From Bolinopsis microptera (Eukaryota > Ctenophora > Tentaculata > Lobata > Bolinopsidae), in NCBI RefSeq assembly GCF_026151205.1, contig NC_087079.1, positions 18,036,945-18,100,944 on the forward strand: a DNA stretch of 64,000 nucleotides. The letters run 5' to 3'. Below are positions 12,901 through 25,000 of the stretch, one piece after another (position 1 is the stretch's first letter; every line of letters begins with the position of its first letter). The position numbers and the translations under genes were made by a program. A model generated the notes under the pieces. That model had not been told where the DNA came from. It saw only the letters and a list, made by a program, of their open reading frames with translations, and did no database searches.

Positions 12901-14340
12901 GGTCCCAAACAAACAACCCTTCAGAAGATGCCCACTACTGTGAAATAGAGATAGGGGTGAGTTCCCGTAGGTTGCTGTGCACTATCGCACTGGAGAAGCA
13001 GCTGGGGGCTACCATAGTTAACCTCAGTAACTACGGGCTCTCACTTCTCCAGCGCTCTTATCAGCTTGACAGGTTTTTATCTTACATTTAATACTGCTAC
13101 TATTTCTATCTTACATTTCTTACATTTCTGTAATTCAATAGTTTGTTTTTAGAGATAGATACATCTTAGTTTTCGGTGATTAATGATTGTGATGACGGAG
13201 TTTAAAACATTGTATTGTGAACTTATTTTCTACATGCTTCTGTTGCACTTAATTTGACATTGAAACAATCTTCACACAATCCTGGTTTGTCAACCTTGCG
13301 ATCCTACTATAACATTATATTATTAGACAAGAGGTAGTTTCCTACGATGAGATGTGTAGTAAGAGGCGGCTGGACAGTCTGGCCTGGCTACAGTTAAAAT
13401 GTGCTATGATCCAAGGGTTTGGGCTCATGACCACCATGTACGGTAAGTCATCCACTTACAAGGTCCCAATGCAACTTGGACCTTGATTTTTTTTCAGTTT
13501 CAACTTCAGAAATCGTCGCTTGTCTTGCAAGTGTTTTTATGGCAGTGGTGCATCGTCTTCTCTTATCATTTCATGAACCTACAAATTTCTAGGTGCGAAT
13601 GATTGCAAGCAAATATGTGCCGCCACGAAAGAGGAATCTCAGCTATTCAATTCGAGTGAAATGCAAGCCTGGATATCACTGAAAGACCTTGTCTTGGATA
13701 TCAACGCCAGCAACACTTTCCAAGTTGAGGTGGGCGTCTAATTTCCATCTAAAAAACTTGATAACGTTCGAAACATTCCTTTGATAAATTCAAATATTCA
13801 CGTACATAGTCATTCAACCATTATATTCATTATGCATCGCGAAGCTGTCCAGCTCGCACAGTGGCGGCTTATTTAGCAGAATTGACAACGCGGGAGGTCT
13901 ACTGCGCGGCTCAGTTGGCATGGTAACACTAATCAAATGTTATGAAGAACAAATTTATTTTCGCGCGTTTTGTCCACATGTTAATTTCACGGCTGTTATT
14001 TAATAAATAAATATTTATTAATTATTCTATAAAAAAGGCGTGCCTGAATAAATGCGTTCACCCTGATTTTTTTGTGAACCTTAATTTCAAGATAGCAGTT
14101 TTTAAATGTTTAGGATCAAGATAAGAAGAATTGCTACTTGTTAGTTGTTTGGTAAATCATCTTCATCACTATTTTTAGTTTCAGATACAGCCTCTCTTAT
14201 GCTCATGCCACTTTTCAGCGTCAGATAAAAGAAGGTCTCTCCAGGATGGTGGCCCCATCCTGTCTGGGTGCCAGTGTTAGTGTTGGTACTATCCTGTACT
14301 GTGCTTCTAGAGCTACTAACAAGGAGGACTCACTATCCAG
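992..14340 (+). CDS. CFAP54: CFAP54 C-terminal half (16 exons, partial at both ends)
   Basis: Sixteen exons join in frame with GT..AG borders: 992-1089, 5672-5811, 6113-6292, 6685-6837, 7010-7097, 7291-7446, 9404-9534, 9773-9909, 10389-10475, 10640-10762, 11930-12146, 12264-12344, 12925-13072, 13327-13442, 13593-13729 and 14219-14340. Phases agree at every join, giving about 704 codons without a stop. The product is mostly helical and TPR-like, for example GNVLFHSGNTKGAFKWWCDA across the join at 7097/7291, followed by LLGACIASNISQYI. I recognise this style from the C-terminal part of CFAP54, a very large protein of the C1d projection of the central apparatus in motile cilia. The assignment is from memory of the family and is supported by the CFAP54 N-terminal half in the same window. 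I see no start codon exon and no terminal exon; the last exon ends in phase 2 shortly before the N gap. An unrelated ciliary TPR-like protein is the main alternative. Confidence 0.72.
2079..3063. repeat. 316-bp tandem repeat, about 3.1 copies
   Basis: The motif TAAATCAAGAGGCTTGCATA recurs at 2081, 2397, 2713 and 3030, a spacing of 316, 316 and 317. The units look nearly identical; the extra base is one T in a CTTCTTTT run. The fourth copy breaks off after about 33 bases. The array sits inside the foldback element, and its near identity suggests recent amplification or gene conversion. Confidence 0.95.
4499..4523 (+). repeat. Poly-G run
   Basis: An uninterrupted G run of about 23-25 bases lies inside the right arm of the foldback element. 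Its length is likely polymorphic or uncertain in the assembly. Confidence 0.9.
5200..5668 (+). repeat. About 50-bp minisatellite with long poly-C tracts, 10 copies
   Basis: Each unit has a C tract of roughly 10-22 bases followed by AGTAGGTACCAATTGTTTGG and GTGCTAACTATGTGA or a close variant. The last C tract runs straight into CTCAG, the acceptor of exon 5672-5811, so the repeat itself provides that exon's polypyrimidine tract. Confidence 0.93.
6345..6709 (+). repeat. 45-bp minisatellite spanning a splice acceptor
   Basis: Seven units share ACACGTGTTCCCCAG followed by GTAACCTAAAGCCGAGTAGC, with 45-bp spacing. Junctions fall at 6415, 6460, 6505, 6550, 6595, 6640 and 6685. The first half of each unit is intron end and the second half is the start of exon 6685-6837. 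The frame used by the gene is open through every unit, so each acceptor would add a 15-residue block (NLKPSSSPHNTCSPG or a close variant). Each unit also carries the palindromic CACGTG core. Confidence 0.93.
7680..9395 (+). repeat. 20-bp minisatellite with a CRE palindrome, about 85 copies
   Basis: The unit is close to CCCCCTGATGACGTCACACT, with 19-21 bp variants. Almost every unit carries the perfect palindrome TGACGTCA, which is the consensus CREB/ATF site; a minority have TGATGTCA. The array fills most of the intron between exons 7291-7446 and 9404-9534 and stops just before that acceptor. ORFs read through it on both strands only because units rarely contain stops; they are not genes. Confidence 0.96.
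9720..9768 (+). repeat. (TTAA)n microsatellite
   Basis: Tandem TTAA/TAAT tetranucleotides lie directly upstream of the acceptor of exon 9773-9909. Confidence 0.9.
9910..10262 (+). repeat. 21-bp minisatellite starting at a splice donor, about 17 copies
   Basis: The unit is GTTACCATAGTTACACTACT plus A. The array begins at the donor of exon 9773-9909 (CAG then GTTACC). Because 21 is a multiple of three, the exon frame stays open through the array as repeated VTIVTLL until a stop near 10273. Every unit has a possible GTTACC donor. The same unit reappears at 12350-12620 in another intron of the gene. Confidence 0.94.
11185..11345 (+). repeat. Palindromic CACGTG-rich minisatellite
   Basis: About four to five units of roughly 30 bp contain GTGACACGTGTTATTCTGTG and TCACGTGTCGTCGTGACACG. 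Each unit is internally palindromic and holds CACGTG E-box cores. It lies in the intron between exons 10640-10762 and 11930-12146. Confidence 0.85.
12322..12660 (+). repeat. Composite repeat duplicating an exon end and its donor
   Basis: The last bases of exon 12264-12344 with its donor (CCAAATGTGCTGATAAAG then GTAATT) occur four times, at about 12322, 12400, 12494 and 12628. They are separated by two to four copies of the 21-bp unit (GTTACCATAGTTACACTACT plus A) and, in two cases, by an AGTATGCCCTATTTTATT spacer. Confidence 0.92.
12759..12788 (+). pseudogene. Duplicated start of the next exon
   Basis: CTTCAG followed by a stretch encoding EDVHYCEI matches the real acceptor and start of exon 12925-13072 (EDAHYCEI). 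The similarity stops there and AT-rich intron sequence follows. It is a partial exon duplication about 160 bp upstream and a possible decoy acceptor. Confidence 0.75.
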
Positions 14341-14631
14341 GTCAGCAACTGAATGATACTTTTTAGCGATATTTCAGGTTTAAATGTTTGTAACAAATTG
14401 TACTGTGTTTAATTAGCATAAATAAGCCACGGTATGTGCAAATTTTAAAATCCTCTCCGTCACTTCGGCCTTCGTATCAAGAAAATGTAAGTTATTTTCA
14501 GTTGTACCTACTAAATGTTAATATTTGATATCTATGTTAATATTATCGTTTACTTATACTTTGCTTTTTTTACGGAGCGAATCTGCAAAGTCCAGGTAAT
14601 TGCTAGATCCCCTCTTGCGCCAACTATCACG

Positions 14632-14731
14632 NNNNNNNNNNNNNNNNNNNNNNNNNNNNNNNNNNNNNNNNNNNNNNNNNNNNNNNNNNNNNNNNNNNNN
14701 NNNNNNNNNNNNNNNNNNNNNNNNNNNNNNN
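14632..14731. other. Assembly gap (100 N)
   Basis: Exactly 100 N, the conventional length for a gap of unknown size. Coding sequence of the CFAP54-like gene stops shortly before it and does not resume after it, so order and orientation across this join are uncertain. Confidence 0.99.
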
Positions 14732-15690
14732 GTAGTCCTCATTCTCCTCACGTCCGACAATTGCGTTTATTTTGTCGCTAATATCCCTTTAGTGCACGTG
14801 AAGCGTGCACGCCACCCGCCCGGCGCGCGCTTCGCATGCGAAAAAATATATGCAACGTACGTCATGTAGCGAGCTTCCGAGCTCGTGTTGCAAAGGGGAG
14901 GCCTGCCTTCCGAGATCACATTACCAGGGGGAGCCTCGAGTCCAAAATTGTCTCATAGAATGGTCGCCCGACCTACCTCCGACCGACCTCCGACCGACCT
15001 CCAACCGACCTCCGACCGGCGCCCGACCGACCTCCGACCGGCGCCCGACCGACCTCCGACCGACCGACCTCCGACCGGCGCCCAACCGACCTCCGACCGG
15101 CGCCCGAACGACCTCCGAAAAACTTGACTTAGAAAATTTTCGGTCAGACTCATTCTCGATACGTACCTTCTGTATCGAGAGCTCCCGCTTCCGAGCTCGT
15201 GTTGCAAAGGGGAGGCCTGCCTTCCGAGATCACATTACCAGGGGGAGCCTCGAGTCCAAAATTATCTCATAGAATGGTCGCCCGACCTACCTCCGACCGA
15301 CCTCCAACCGACCTCCGACCGGCGCCCGACCGACCTCCGACCGACCTCCGACCGGCGCCCGACCGACCTCCGACCGACCTCCGACCGACCTCCGACCGAC
15401 CTCCAACCGACCTCCGACCGGCGCCCGACCGACCTCCGACCGACCTCCGACCGACCTCCGACCGACCTCCGACCGACCTCCGACCGACCTCCGACCGACC
15501 TCCGACCGGCGCCCGACCGGCGCCCGACCGACCTCCGACCGACCTCCGACCGACCTCCGACCGACCTCCGACCAACCTCCGACCAACCTTCGACCGACCT
15601 CCGACCGGCGTTCACCTACCGCCGACCGGCGCCCGACCGACCTCCGACCGACCTCCGACCGACCAGCCTTGTCTGATCTATGACCCTGTT
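14732..15690 (+). repeat. Duplicated GC-rich block with GACCGACCTCC arrays
   Basis: Two copies of a block beginning GCTTCCGAGCTCGTGTTGCA (near 14871 and 15185) are each followed by arrays of an 11-bp unit GACCGACCTCC mixed with GACCGGCGCCC. The first array is about 150 bp and the second about 390 bp. The GC content is unlike the surroundings. Proline/arginine-rich ORFs here come from the repeats. Confidence 0.9.
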
Positions 15691-16922
15691 ATACTGTGGA
15701 AATTATGGATTTGTTCGTCAAGTTTTAAATATAAATAGATATATTCTCGAATCCTCGATAGTATTGCCTGAATAAATAGTATCTGGAGAGAAGATTTGTA
15801 GGATACAATACTTGTATTGAGTAGGAATGGTGTGCCTCGTGACGTGTAAAGCTGTAGGTACTTCGCACGACGCGACAATAGCTGGATAACGCAATATTGT
15901 TCACACACGTTTCGTGTACCTTCTTAGCTTATCAATTACAGTGATTGGGATATTGACTTTGAGTAGGGAATGTTAGGACATGATTGGATCTTGTGATATA
16001 AAGTAAGAATAGCTCATCGTATGTAATACTCAACAAGCTAGTATACTTTACTACAAGCTTACAGGAAAAATGTTTCATCCTTTTATTTTGTGCTCGATAG
16101 ACTCGGCCCGGGTCAGCTGCCTTATAGAGCGAAACATATTCATTCCTATAGCTCATCTTATTTACCTCATATTCACGTTATTATCAATCTACCTTTTTGT
16201 TCGTATTGATTCGTGATCAAAGGGACAGTTTCTATATTCCGTATTATTACAACCTGTTCCTGACCATACGTTTTTCTTGTACGATTTTAAAGCTTTTGTC
16301 GAGTATGAGTGTTGTGCCGTATTATTATTAAATCTAAAATAGCTAATAATTTAATTAATTATTAACAGGCCCCTTAACGTGGGCAATAACATACGCTTTG
16401 TAAATTATATGAACAAATTCAAGTCTATGAATTTGTTCATATAATTTAAGGTAAAAACTAAGTTATCTGCAGCTGCTTACCTAGCTCATAGGCTTCCTCA
16501 AACCTGTACATTCACTAGCTGGAAGCCTTATTCAACGAATTTTAAAATCAAATTTTTGTGACTTAGTTAACTGTAGCTGCTTCATGTTCTGAAATATAGT
16601 AGATCAGGTACAACTACATCTAACAAGTATAATACAACATTGGTTAAAGGGCAGGGATCGAACGGTTATACGGTAATATTTGGATAACTTTGTCACACTC
16701 CTAATACGATACCTCTTTTCTACTGTGAGGTTTCCTCAAAACCCTTTTAACTTATTAAGTGATGGTTCTTTTATCGATTGCAGCCCTAAATTATGCTGTT
16801 TTGAATTGTTGCCTAATACACGCACTTGGTTATTGGGAAATGAGGTCACTGTTTACTTAGATATAACGACCTGCTAAAATACTGCAATTACCTCACATCT
16901 TTAAACTAATTCATTGTCAAAC
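15691..16922. other. Intergenic region with one perfect hairpin
   Basis: No gene is recognised. At 16401-16448 there is a perfect 21-bp inverted repeat with a 6-base loop; its arm contains ATGAACAAATTCA. The last few hundred bases are the presumed 5' region of the LRAT-like gene. Short ORFs here show no recognisable protein. Confidence 0.5.
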
Positions 16923-17690
16923 ATGGATTCATATAATAAGATTCTCCAGCAAAGTCAGATGACGAATACCTCCATATTTGACGATGTTGGTATGTCTGCC
17001 ATGTCCGCTGCTATACTTGCAGGTGCGGCTGGGGCAAGATACGACTCACTTAGAAATCAGGACCTGAACTCGGACCTCATTGGGCCGGATGATAAACCCC
17101 TTTCAGTGGACGACGCTCTCATGAATAGTCTCCAGGGGCGAGTTTATAAATTCACTCACAAGGCTATCTGGGGATGTAGGATACTGCTACCAGCCGGAGG
17201 ACACATTGCTAGAGATGTGGTTAATACACTGGTGGAGTTGCCACCTACTGAGCACTGGGCTTTTGTAGCCAGGGCTGAATGCAAGGCTTTAAATCCTCCC
17301 CAGGTAGCATACTTCATCGCTCAGTTTGGTAACGGGGACTTTATTAAACCCAAGGAGGAAGTAGGACGAGATGATGACAAAGCAGTACCCTTCGGAGCTC
17401 TCCTCCAAGAGAGGAACAAAGCCCATGCTGCTTTGAGTATTGTTCAAGGTCCCTCCAATCCTGACGTTTGGATACACAGCCCGGAGTTACGCCCCAAGAG
17501 ATATGTGTACAAAGATAAGCAGCTGTGTAGTCCAGCATTCAGAGAAGACGAGTGGGCACCTATGAAGAAACCAATGAAGTTACGAGAGCTGAACGACTGT
17601 ATTTACGACACCGAATGCACTGGGAGGGATTACGATGCTATCAACAATAACTGTCAACATTTTTCAGTGGCTCTTTTCAACAACATCTAA
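16923..17690 (+). CDS. LRAT/NlpC-P60-like domain protein, single exon
   Basis: An uninterrupted 255-residue ORF; the first ATG is at 16923. Residues 1-70 are low-similarity and partly acidic. From about residue 72 there is an LRAT-like core with a candidate catalytic His at about residue 111 (PPTEHWAFVARAE) and a candidate catalytic Cys at about residue 244 (NNNCQHFSVALFNNI) very near the C terminus. NC(E/Q)HF is characteristic of the LRAT clade of NlpC/P60 thiol enzymes (acyltransferases and phospholipases). The order His then Cys fits that circularly permuted clade. I see no signal peptide and no clear C-terminal membrane anchor, which many LRAT proteins have. An AATAAA signal follows near 17861. 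The substrate cannot be named. A PPPDE-like thiol peptidase is an alternative. Confidence 0.8.
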   Translation: MDSYNKILQQSQMTNTSIFDDVGMSAMSAAILAGAAGARYDSLRNQDLNSDLIGPDDKPLSVDDALMNSLQGRVYKFTHKAIWGCRILLPAGGHIARDVVNTLVELPPTEHWAFVARAECKALNPPQVAYFIAQFGNGDFIKPKEEVGRDDDKAVPFGALLQERNKAHAALSIVQGPSNPDVWIHSPELRPKRYVYKDKQLCSPAFREDEWAPMKKPMKLRELNDCIYDTECTGRDYDAINNNCQHFSVALFNNI

Positions 17691-19013
17691 GAGTATGGTC
17701 TCCAGTAAACCGGTTAAATTAGCTGATAATAATTTTATAGATCGGAAAAAAAAGCTATTGTAAGACCCGGAGGCCGAAGTAGTCATTTAACTTGTTGATT
17801 AGAACTTTTAATTTTTTAAGAAAAAAGGAAAATAGCAATATTGATTGAAAAGATCTTGTAATAAATATTGATTTGTGACTACAATTGATCGTGGCATTTG
17901 TGTGTTATACAAATATAAACATACTACGAAATAATAAGAGAAAACAAAATCTCATAGAACCCAACAAATAGCTGCTGCCAGCGAACTGAGCTGACCGGTT
18001 ATCAACTGAATGGGGATTCTACGGACACAAATTGAAATTTTTTTTCTTTTCAAGGTGTAAGTATTTTGGCAAGAACTTAGAAATTATCACAGTTTATTAA
18101 ATGAAGTAATAAAGTAATAAAGACAACTTATTATATATTATTATATCGATAATTCATCAAAACATGATAAATTCTATAATATAATAACTATAGCGCCAAA
18201 TTACGCGCACTGTACAATGTTTGTTACAATAATTTTACCTCGCGCGTTACAGTTACTCCACTTGTAGCAGCTGCTTTTACTGACCTCCAAAAGTCAAGAC
18301 GTGAACGGTGAACTAAATCAATTTAAATCACGAGAAAGCGCTGTTTAAAACTCTGATGAGAACACAAGTTCATAGCTGGTAACAAATCGAGATAAACTTA
18401 CGAAGAAGACTTACACGGTTTTCATACTTATCATCAAGCTAACAAATGAGAACAGCAAGCAAAACAAAGCAATGTAGTAGGAAGTTAAAGCAATGTTTAT
18501 GCTGTGGATAAGAAGTGTGAAACGTTAGGTGAAATTTGTTTAATAATTCATGTAGACTGTAAAGTTAATTTACACAGCAATTAATGAGTTTTAAAACACA
18601 CATGAACTAAACTGAGGCTTTACAAGCGGATTTAGCTGGCTGCAGACAACAGAGTATAGCAACACAGGTAATGGTAGTACCTATACTCTAACTAAACACA
18701 GGTACTGTTACATGTTGTCTACCTGTCTACTTAGTACAATACACAATATAACACAGAACACATAACACAGTGCTACACAATATCACAGTGCTACACAGTA
18801 CACATTATTACAACATGGAAGACTACATACCACTTTCTCATTTGCTACCTTCAGAAATAAAGAAGTTTTAAAGTTAAAACACGGCTTTAAAAACTAAAGA
18901 GTATTTCTCAGGACAGACTAAGAAACACAGATTTAAAAGATTGTCATATTATTAACAGCTATTTTAATGAATCAAGTAAAGACTAAAGTAGTAACAAATA
19001 AAGTAAAACTCAC
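17691..19013. other. Region between convergent genes
   Basis: This holds the 3' end of the LRAT-like gene and, on the minus strand, presumably the rest of the CH-domain gene. The minus-strand exon ending at 19014 has a clear donor (GTGAGT), so more exons should follow at lower coordinates. I could not identify one with confidence. A very short candidate on the minus strand near 18835-18855 is possible but unproven. Confidence 0.4.
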
Positions 19014-22000
19014 TACTTTGGCAAGACTGTCTCTGTAAGAGTGAACGTAGCTAGCTAGATGTTTTAATCTCTTAATCTCCTTCTCGAACTTATCCAACTC
19101 TTGCAGCTGCATTTTAAATATTAGATAATTAATTCTATACCTGGTGTTATTCTAATACTCACAGCGTGTACTTCTAATATTCAACCAAATTAAGGATAAC
19201 GATACATTTTCTAGTGCTACAGAAATTGGTCATTTTACCTTATTAAAGTTAAAATGAGGAAAAATGCGGAGTTTTTAGGTCCCTGTGTACGACAACAGGG
19301 GATGAAGCATGATTTTTGGCAGGATACCCATGGTTGCTAGAATAAGGTTGAAAAAATAACAACAAATTGTTCTAACCTCGGTAGCGTATGTGTGTAGTTT
19401 CTTCTGGGCTGCTTTGTTGCTCTTATCGTACTGTGAAGCTAACTGTCGTGACGACACCAGGAACACCTGGGTTAATAGATAGTAGAGCTAGTTGTGGTCA
19501 ACATGTTAGCTTAGTAGTACTTAGAGGAGCAGGATTAAGAGATCATAATTAACATTAACATTCCCAACTTTGAACTTAGAGAGCCCCCCCCCCCCCCCCC
19601 CTATACTAGATAAGTTAATAGTTATTTGTACCTCGTTAAGGCCCTGTGGAGGTTGCTCTGAGTGGAGTGTATCTCTGAGTTTCCTCCACTCTCCTGCCAT
19701 TTCCTCAACACAATGCTCCTGAGCTTCTTCTAGTTCTCCCATCATAACACGTGATCTCTCCTGTAGCTCCTGAGTGACACGTGTTAGTTAACTTCTCTGG
19801 CACGTGTTAGTTAACTTCTCTGACACGTGTTAGTTAACTTCTCTGACACGTGTTAGTTAACTTCTCTGACACGTGTTGGTTAACTTCTCTGACACGTGTT
19901 AGTTAACTTCTCTGACACGTGTTAGTTAACTTCTCTAGCACGTGTTAGTTAACTTCTCTGACACGTGTTAGTTAACTTCTCTGACACGTGTTAGTTAACT
20001 TCTCTGGCACGTGTTAGTTAACTTCTCTGGCACGTGTTAGTTAACTTCTCTGGCACGTGTTAGTTAACTTCTCTGGCACGTGGTATTTCTTTTGGAATAT
20101 GGCCAAAATACGGAGCAAATATTATTAAATTATCTTATTTGGTATCTATCCTCTCATCACGACACGACCCGTTCGTGCAATTCTCAACTGATGGAAATCT
20201 TCCGAAATAATTTGTGAAATGATCGTTTAAAATGTTATTATTAACTATATTAATTATATTAAAATTAACGAACCATAAAGTGAGCCGCTCTCTGTCTGGC
20301 AGTGTGTTTACCCAGGAGTACACTCTTCAGTACAGACAAGTACACTAACACTACTCTCTCATCAGGGATACTAGTAGCTACATCTGAAGTTGTAGTGTTT
20401 ATCAGTGTGTTTATTAGTGTGTTTATTAGTGTGTATAATGTTTATTAGTGTGTTCAGTAGTGTGTTTATTAGTGTGTTTATTAGTGTGTAGTAGAGTAAA
20501 TAAAGAGTCTGTTAGAGTTGGGATAACTTGTTACATGTATTACTGCATCCCTTTATTCGGTAGTATAGAGTATTTTAATTGAAAGCTTGTCCGACCTCAC
20601 TTCAACTCACATGCGTACACCATATCATACAATATCAACCATTAAAAAAGTGTCCCAACTTTCTTTTGCCCCTCAAACTACACTATAAAACTATCAGGTA
20701 GTAACTAAGTAACTAGTAACTAGTAACTAGGTAACTAGTTACTGTTAACACTATGTAGTAGGTGTGTTTGCTGGGCTGGTGGTCTGTGTCAGTGAGGTAT
20801 CCAAACAATGCAGCTCTGTTGACTCATGTTGTGCGACAGCTCTACTATATTGGCTCATGTTGTGCGACAGCTCTACTATATTGACTCATGTTGTGCGACA
20901 GCTCTACTATATTGGCTCATGTTGTGCGACAGCTCTACTATATTCTTATATTGGCTCATGTTGTGCGACAGCTCTACTATATTGACTCATGTTGTGCGAC
21001 AGCTCTACTATATTGGCTCATGTTGTGCGACAGCTCTACTATATTCTTATATTGGCTCATGTTGTGCGACAGCTCTACTATATTGGCTCATGTTGTGCGA
21101 CAGCTCTACTATATTGGCTCATGTTGTGCGACAGCTCTACTATATTGGCTCATGTTGTGCGACAGCTCTACTATATTGACTCTATTTTGCCGCCTCTATT
21201 CAAACTATTGGTGATGTGATTACTTCAAAACAATAGCTCAAACAGTGTGTTTATTGCGTACTACTACTACACGTATTATATAGCAGGTTCTATCATCTGA
21301 CTGTGTCATATTCTACACAAAACACTGTTGAGAGGGGTATAATTAATACACACAGAGAGTTTGTAATACTGTTTATTGTATACAATTGGCAGGGTTACAA
21401 TACTATAGACAGGTGTGTGTGTGTTGTAAGAGATTAGACAACCCGACTAAGTAAGAGAAGTTTATTAGTTTGTAGAATTCATTATTTAGTTATTAGTTCC
21501 CAGAATATACACGTAGGTAACAGTGGGGAGGCGCCCAATATCCACCCTGTAATTAGTCAATTAGAAGCTCACAACCATGTTAGTGTGCAACTATAACACA
21601 CTAATACTACTATTATAACACTGTGTGTTTCTATGTGGCACAATATGGCACTTATCTGTTAACTCTTAACATTCTTACTTTAGATGGTTGGTTGTAATTA
21701 CAACATGTTATAAATAACATTACTACCAGGTATTTAAGTTTTTAAGTATCTGACTTTATTCTGTAGCTCTTGTCTCGGTATAGGCAATAATAAATATAAT
21801 CGTATAATTGAAGTAGAGTAAGTGTTGTTAGTATATAGTAAGTGTTGTTAGTATATAACACTACAGTAACACTACAGAGAGTACTAGAGTAGTTGAGGTA
21901 GTGTTTAGTAACCTCACCTGGTGTACAATAGTGAACCCTCCTAACATTGCTTAATTAAGTTATGTGACGTTATAACTAGAAGTTATGTGACGTTATAATT

Positions 22001-25000
22001 AGATGAGTATTAATTAATATCACCACATAACTCGTTCACGCAGGAACACTATAATGATCAAAATATGTCAAGTTTAGTGGTAGGTATTAGTTTAAACCTT
22101 ACATTATCTTGTTAATCATGCACTCTAATACAGTATAACTACTTTACAGCACTCTAATACAGTATAACTACTTTACAGCACTCTAATACAGTATAACTAC
22201 TTTACAGCACTCTAATACAGTATAACTACTTTACAGCACTCTAATACAGTATAACTACTTTACAGCACTCTAATACAGTATAACTACTTTACAGCACTCT
22301 AATACAGTATAACTACTTTACAGCACTCTAATACAGTATAACTACTTTACAGCACTCTAATACAGTATAACTACTTTACAGCACTCTAATACAGTATAAC
22401 TACTTTACAGCACTCTAATACAGTATAACTACTTTACAGCACTCTAATACAGTATAACTACTTTACAGCACTCTAATACAGTATAACTACTTTACAGCAC
22501 TCTAATACAGTATAACTACTTTACAGCACTCTAATACAGTATAACTACTTTACAGCACTCTAATACAGTATAACTACTTTACAGCACTCTAATACAGTAT
22601 AACTACTTTACAGCACTCTAATACAGTATAACTACTTTACAGCACTCTAATACAGTATAACATGATGCTAATCCCAGGGGACATGGTCCTGATTAAAACT
22701 AATGTTACACGAGTGAACTAAGGCGGTTAAGTGAGGCTAAGTGAGTTAGAACCTAGTTACAGGGTGCAGTGAGCTGTAGAGAGGGTTCACTTTAGTATCC
22801 GGGGTGTAGTGTTACAACTTGGAACAGTTCCAATATTTACTGTAAACTCTAAACATTGTAGTATATAGGTAATAAATAGTGTTGTCAGAGGTACAGAGAA
22901 AAGCTGTGTTGGCTACTGCTAGATCAAAGAATCGAGTCAGTTCTGGGTAATAGTCTGTCGGTTATTTGCGCATGATAAGTTTAAGTCTTATCCGGCAGCT
23001 GATACTTCGAAATTTTATGTTTAACTAGTATTATACATTATTTTTAGTAAACAACGTTAGTAGTTACCCTGCCCTCGTTCCCAAGGTAAAAATCTCCCGG
23101 CCCCCAGGTAACCAGGGTAACCAAGGTAGCCAGGGTAACCAAGGTAACCTATGTAACCAAGGTAACCAAGGTAACCAAGGTAAGCAAGGTAACCAGGGTA
23201 ACCTATGTAACCAGGGTAACCAAGGTAACCAAGGTAGCCAGGGTAACCAGTGCAGGGTAAGCAAGGTAAGCAAGGTAAGCAAGGTAAGCAAGGTAAGCAA
23301 GGTAAGCAAGGTAACCAAGGTAAGCAAGGTTACCAAGGTAACCTATGTAACCAGGGTAACCTATGTAACCAAGGTAACCAAGGTAACCTATGTAACCTAT
23401 CTAACCAAGGTAACCAGGGTAACCAGTGTAACCAGTGTAACCAGGGTAACCTATGTAACCAAGGTAACCAGGGTAACCTAAGCTATGTAACCAAGGTAAC
23501 CAAGGTAACCTATGTAACCAAGGTAACCAAGGTAACCAAGGTAACCAAGGTAACCAAGGTAAGCAAGGTAACCAGGGTAACCTATGTAACCAAGGTAACC
23601 AGGATAAGCAAGGTAACCTATGTAACCAAGGTAACCTATGTAACCAAGGTAACCAGGGTAACCAAGGTAACCAAGGTAACCAAGGTAACCAAGGTAACCA
23701 AGGTAACCAAGGTAACCAAGGTAACCAAGGTAACCAGGGTAACCTATGTAACGTACCGTGCGGCATGAGAAGAGGTTCCACAGAGAAGCAACTCTTAGCC
23801 ACGTTGAGAGCATGTTGTACTCTCTCTACTGGCGACATCTTACTTACACTAGCCATCACTACTTTGTCAGGCCTGGAACACGGAGTTACAATTAACAGAA
23901 ATGTTAACTTTGTGTAATTTTAAATATTATAGTCCTATTTAGTCTTTGATTTTATAAATATACTAGAAAGCCCGTGGTAACAGGGACGAAGCTAGTAGTC
24001 TTCTTTGAAAGAAAGTTTTAATCGCATCCCAACCGAAGATACAGCCGATTTAATTATAAAACACTTTAAACACAACGTAATTACCAAAAAACGATCAAAA
24101 TGACGTTAAAACAATCTTTGCACGTGCACGTGTGCATTAAAACACCGTTGCTAAGGAACCTTTTGGTTGTTACCTAAATTCCTATTTTTCGTCTGATTTG
24201 CACGTGGGCGGTCGTACATACAGACAACAAAAACAATTCTTTGAATTATAGTAGAGACACCACCCCAGTGGAACAGGTAAGTAACAGGTAAGTAAGGTAA
24301 GTAAGGTACCTGTAAGCGTGAAGGAGTCTGCAGAGAAGTATGCCATTATTCCAGCTAGTAGAGAAGTTGAACTGCTCGGTAGTTCCCAGAGTTTCTTGTA
24401 GCCAGCCTCTTAACTGCTGCTGTAATGTACTTCCTGGGGAGGGAGTGAGTGTGAGATTATAACAACTTGTTACTTCTGAGCCATTGTATGAGATAAAAAT
24501 CTCTTATCTAGTGAGATACAGCGAGCTCCTCTAGTAAATTGTGGCACTGGTTTAAAGAGGATATATTAAACAAGTTGTAAATCCCTCATATTATTATACT
24601 ACTGTTGTATCCAGGTGGTCCTTTCTCAGAAGTCAATATTCAATGTCCTATAACTTCGTTATGTTCAGCAGTATGTTGAATAGACTGTAATGTAAACCAT
24701 ATGTAAACCAGCATACTTGTAGGTAACTAGTGTGTAGTGTGTTGAACATCATTACTCTCAATATACAGATAGAGAGTAAAGTGTGCTATAGTAGTTTACA
24801 AACACTAGACACTGCTGGGTGTCAGGGCGTGGCTGAGTAGTATAATGATAGCCAACTAGTGAGTATTATTATGCAGTCTACACAAACACTAATAAACCAC
24901 ATAGAGTCATGTAGCATACACTCTCACTTAGTCGTGTTTACTATTACTATTGGTGTTTACAGTGCAATAAACCATCATGATTAATGATCAGACTCAATAA

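Noticed and set aside
14161..14218. Earlier acceptors for the exon ending at 14340 (TTTTTAG and GTTTCAG)
   Set aside because: From the incoming phase 0 they read into a stop; the TTTTCAG acceptor at 14218 keeps the frame.
14953..15738. Arg/Pro- and Gly/Arg-rich ORFs in several frames
   Set aside because: Products of the 11-bp GACCGACCTCC array; open in many frames on both strands.
20312..20383. Shorter version of the last CH2 exon using the GTAAAC donor
   Set aside because: It would leave in phase 1, but the next exon (19769-19632) needs phase 0. The GTTCGT donor ending the exon at 20274 keeps the frame, so I used that. The shorter form remains possible with an unseen exon.
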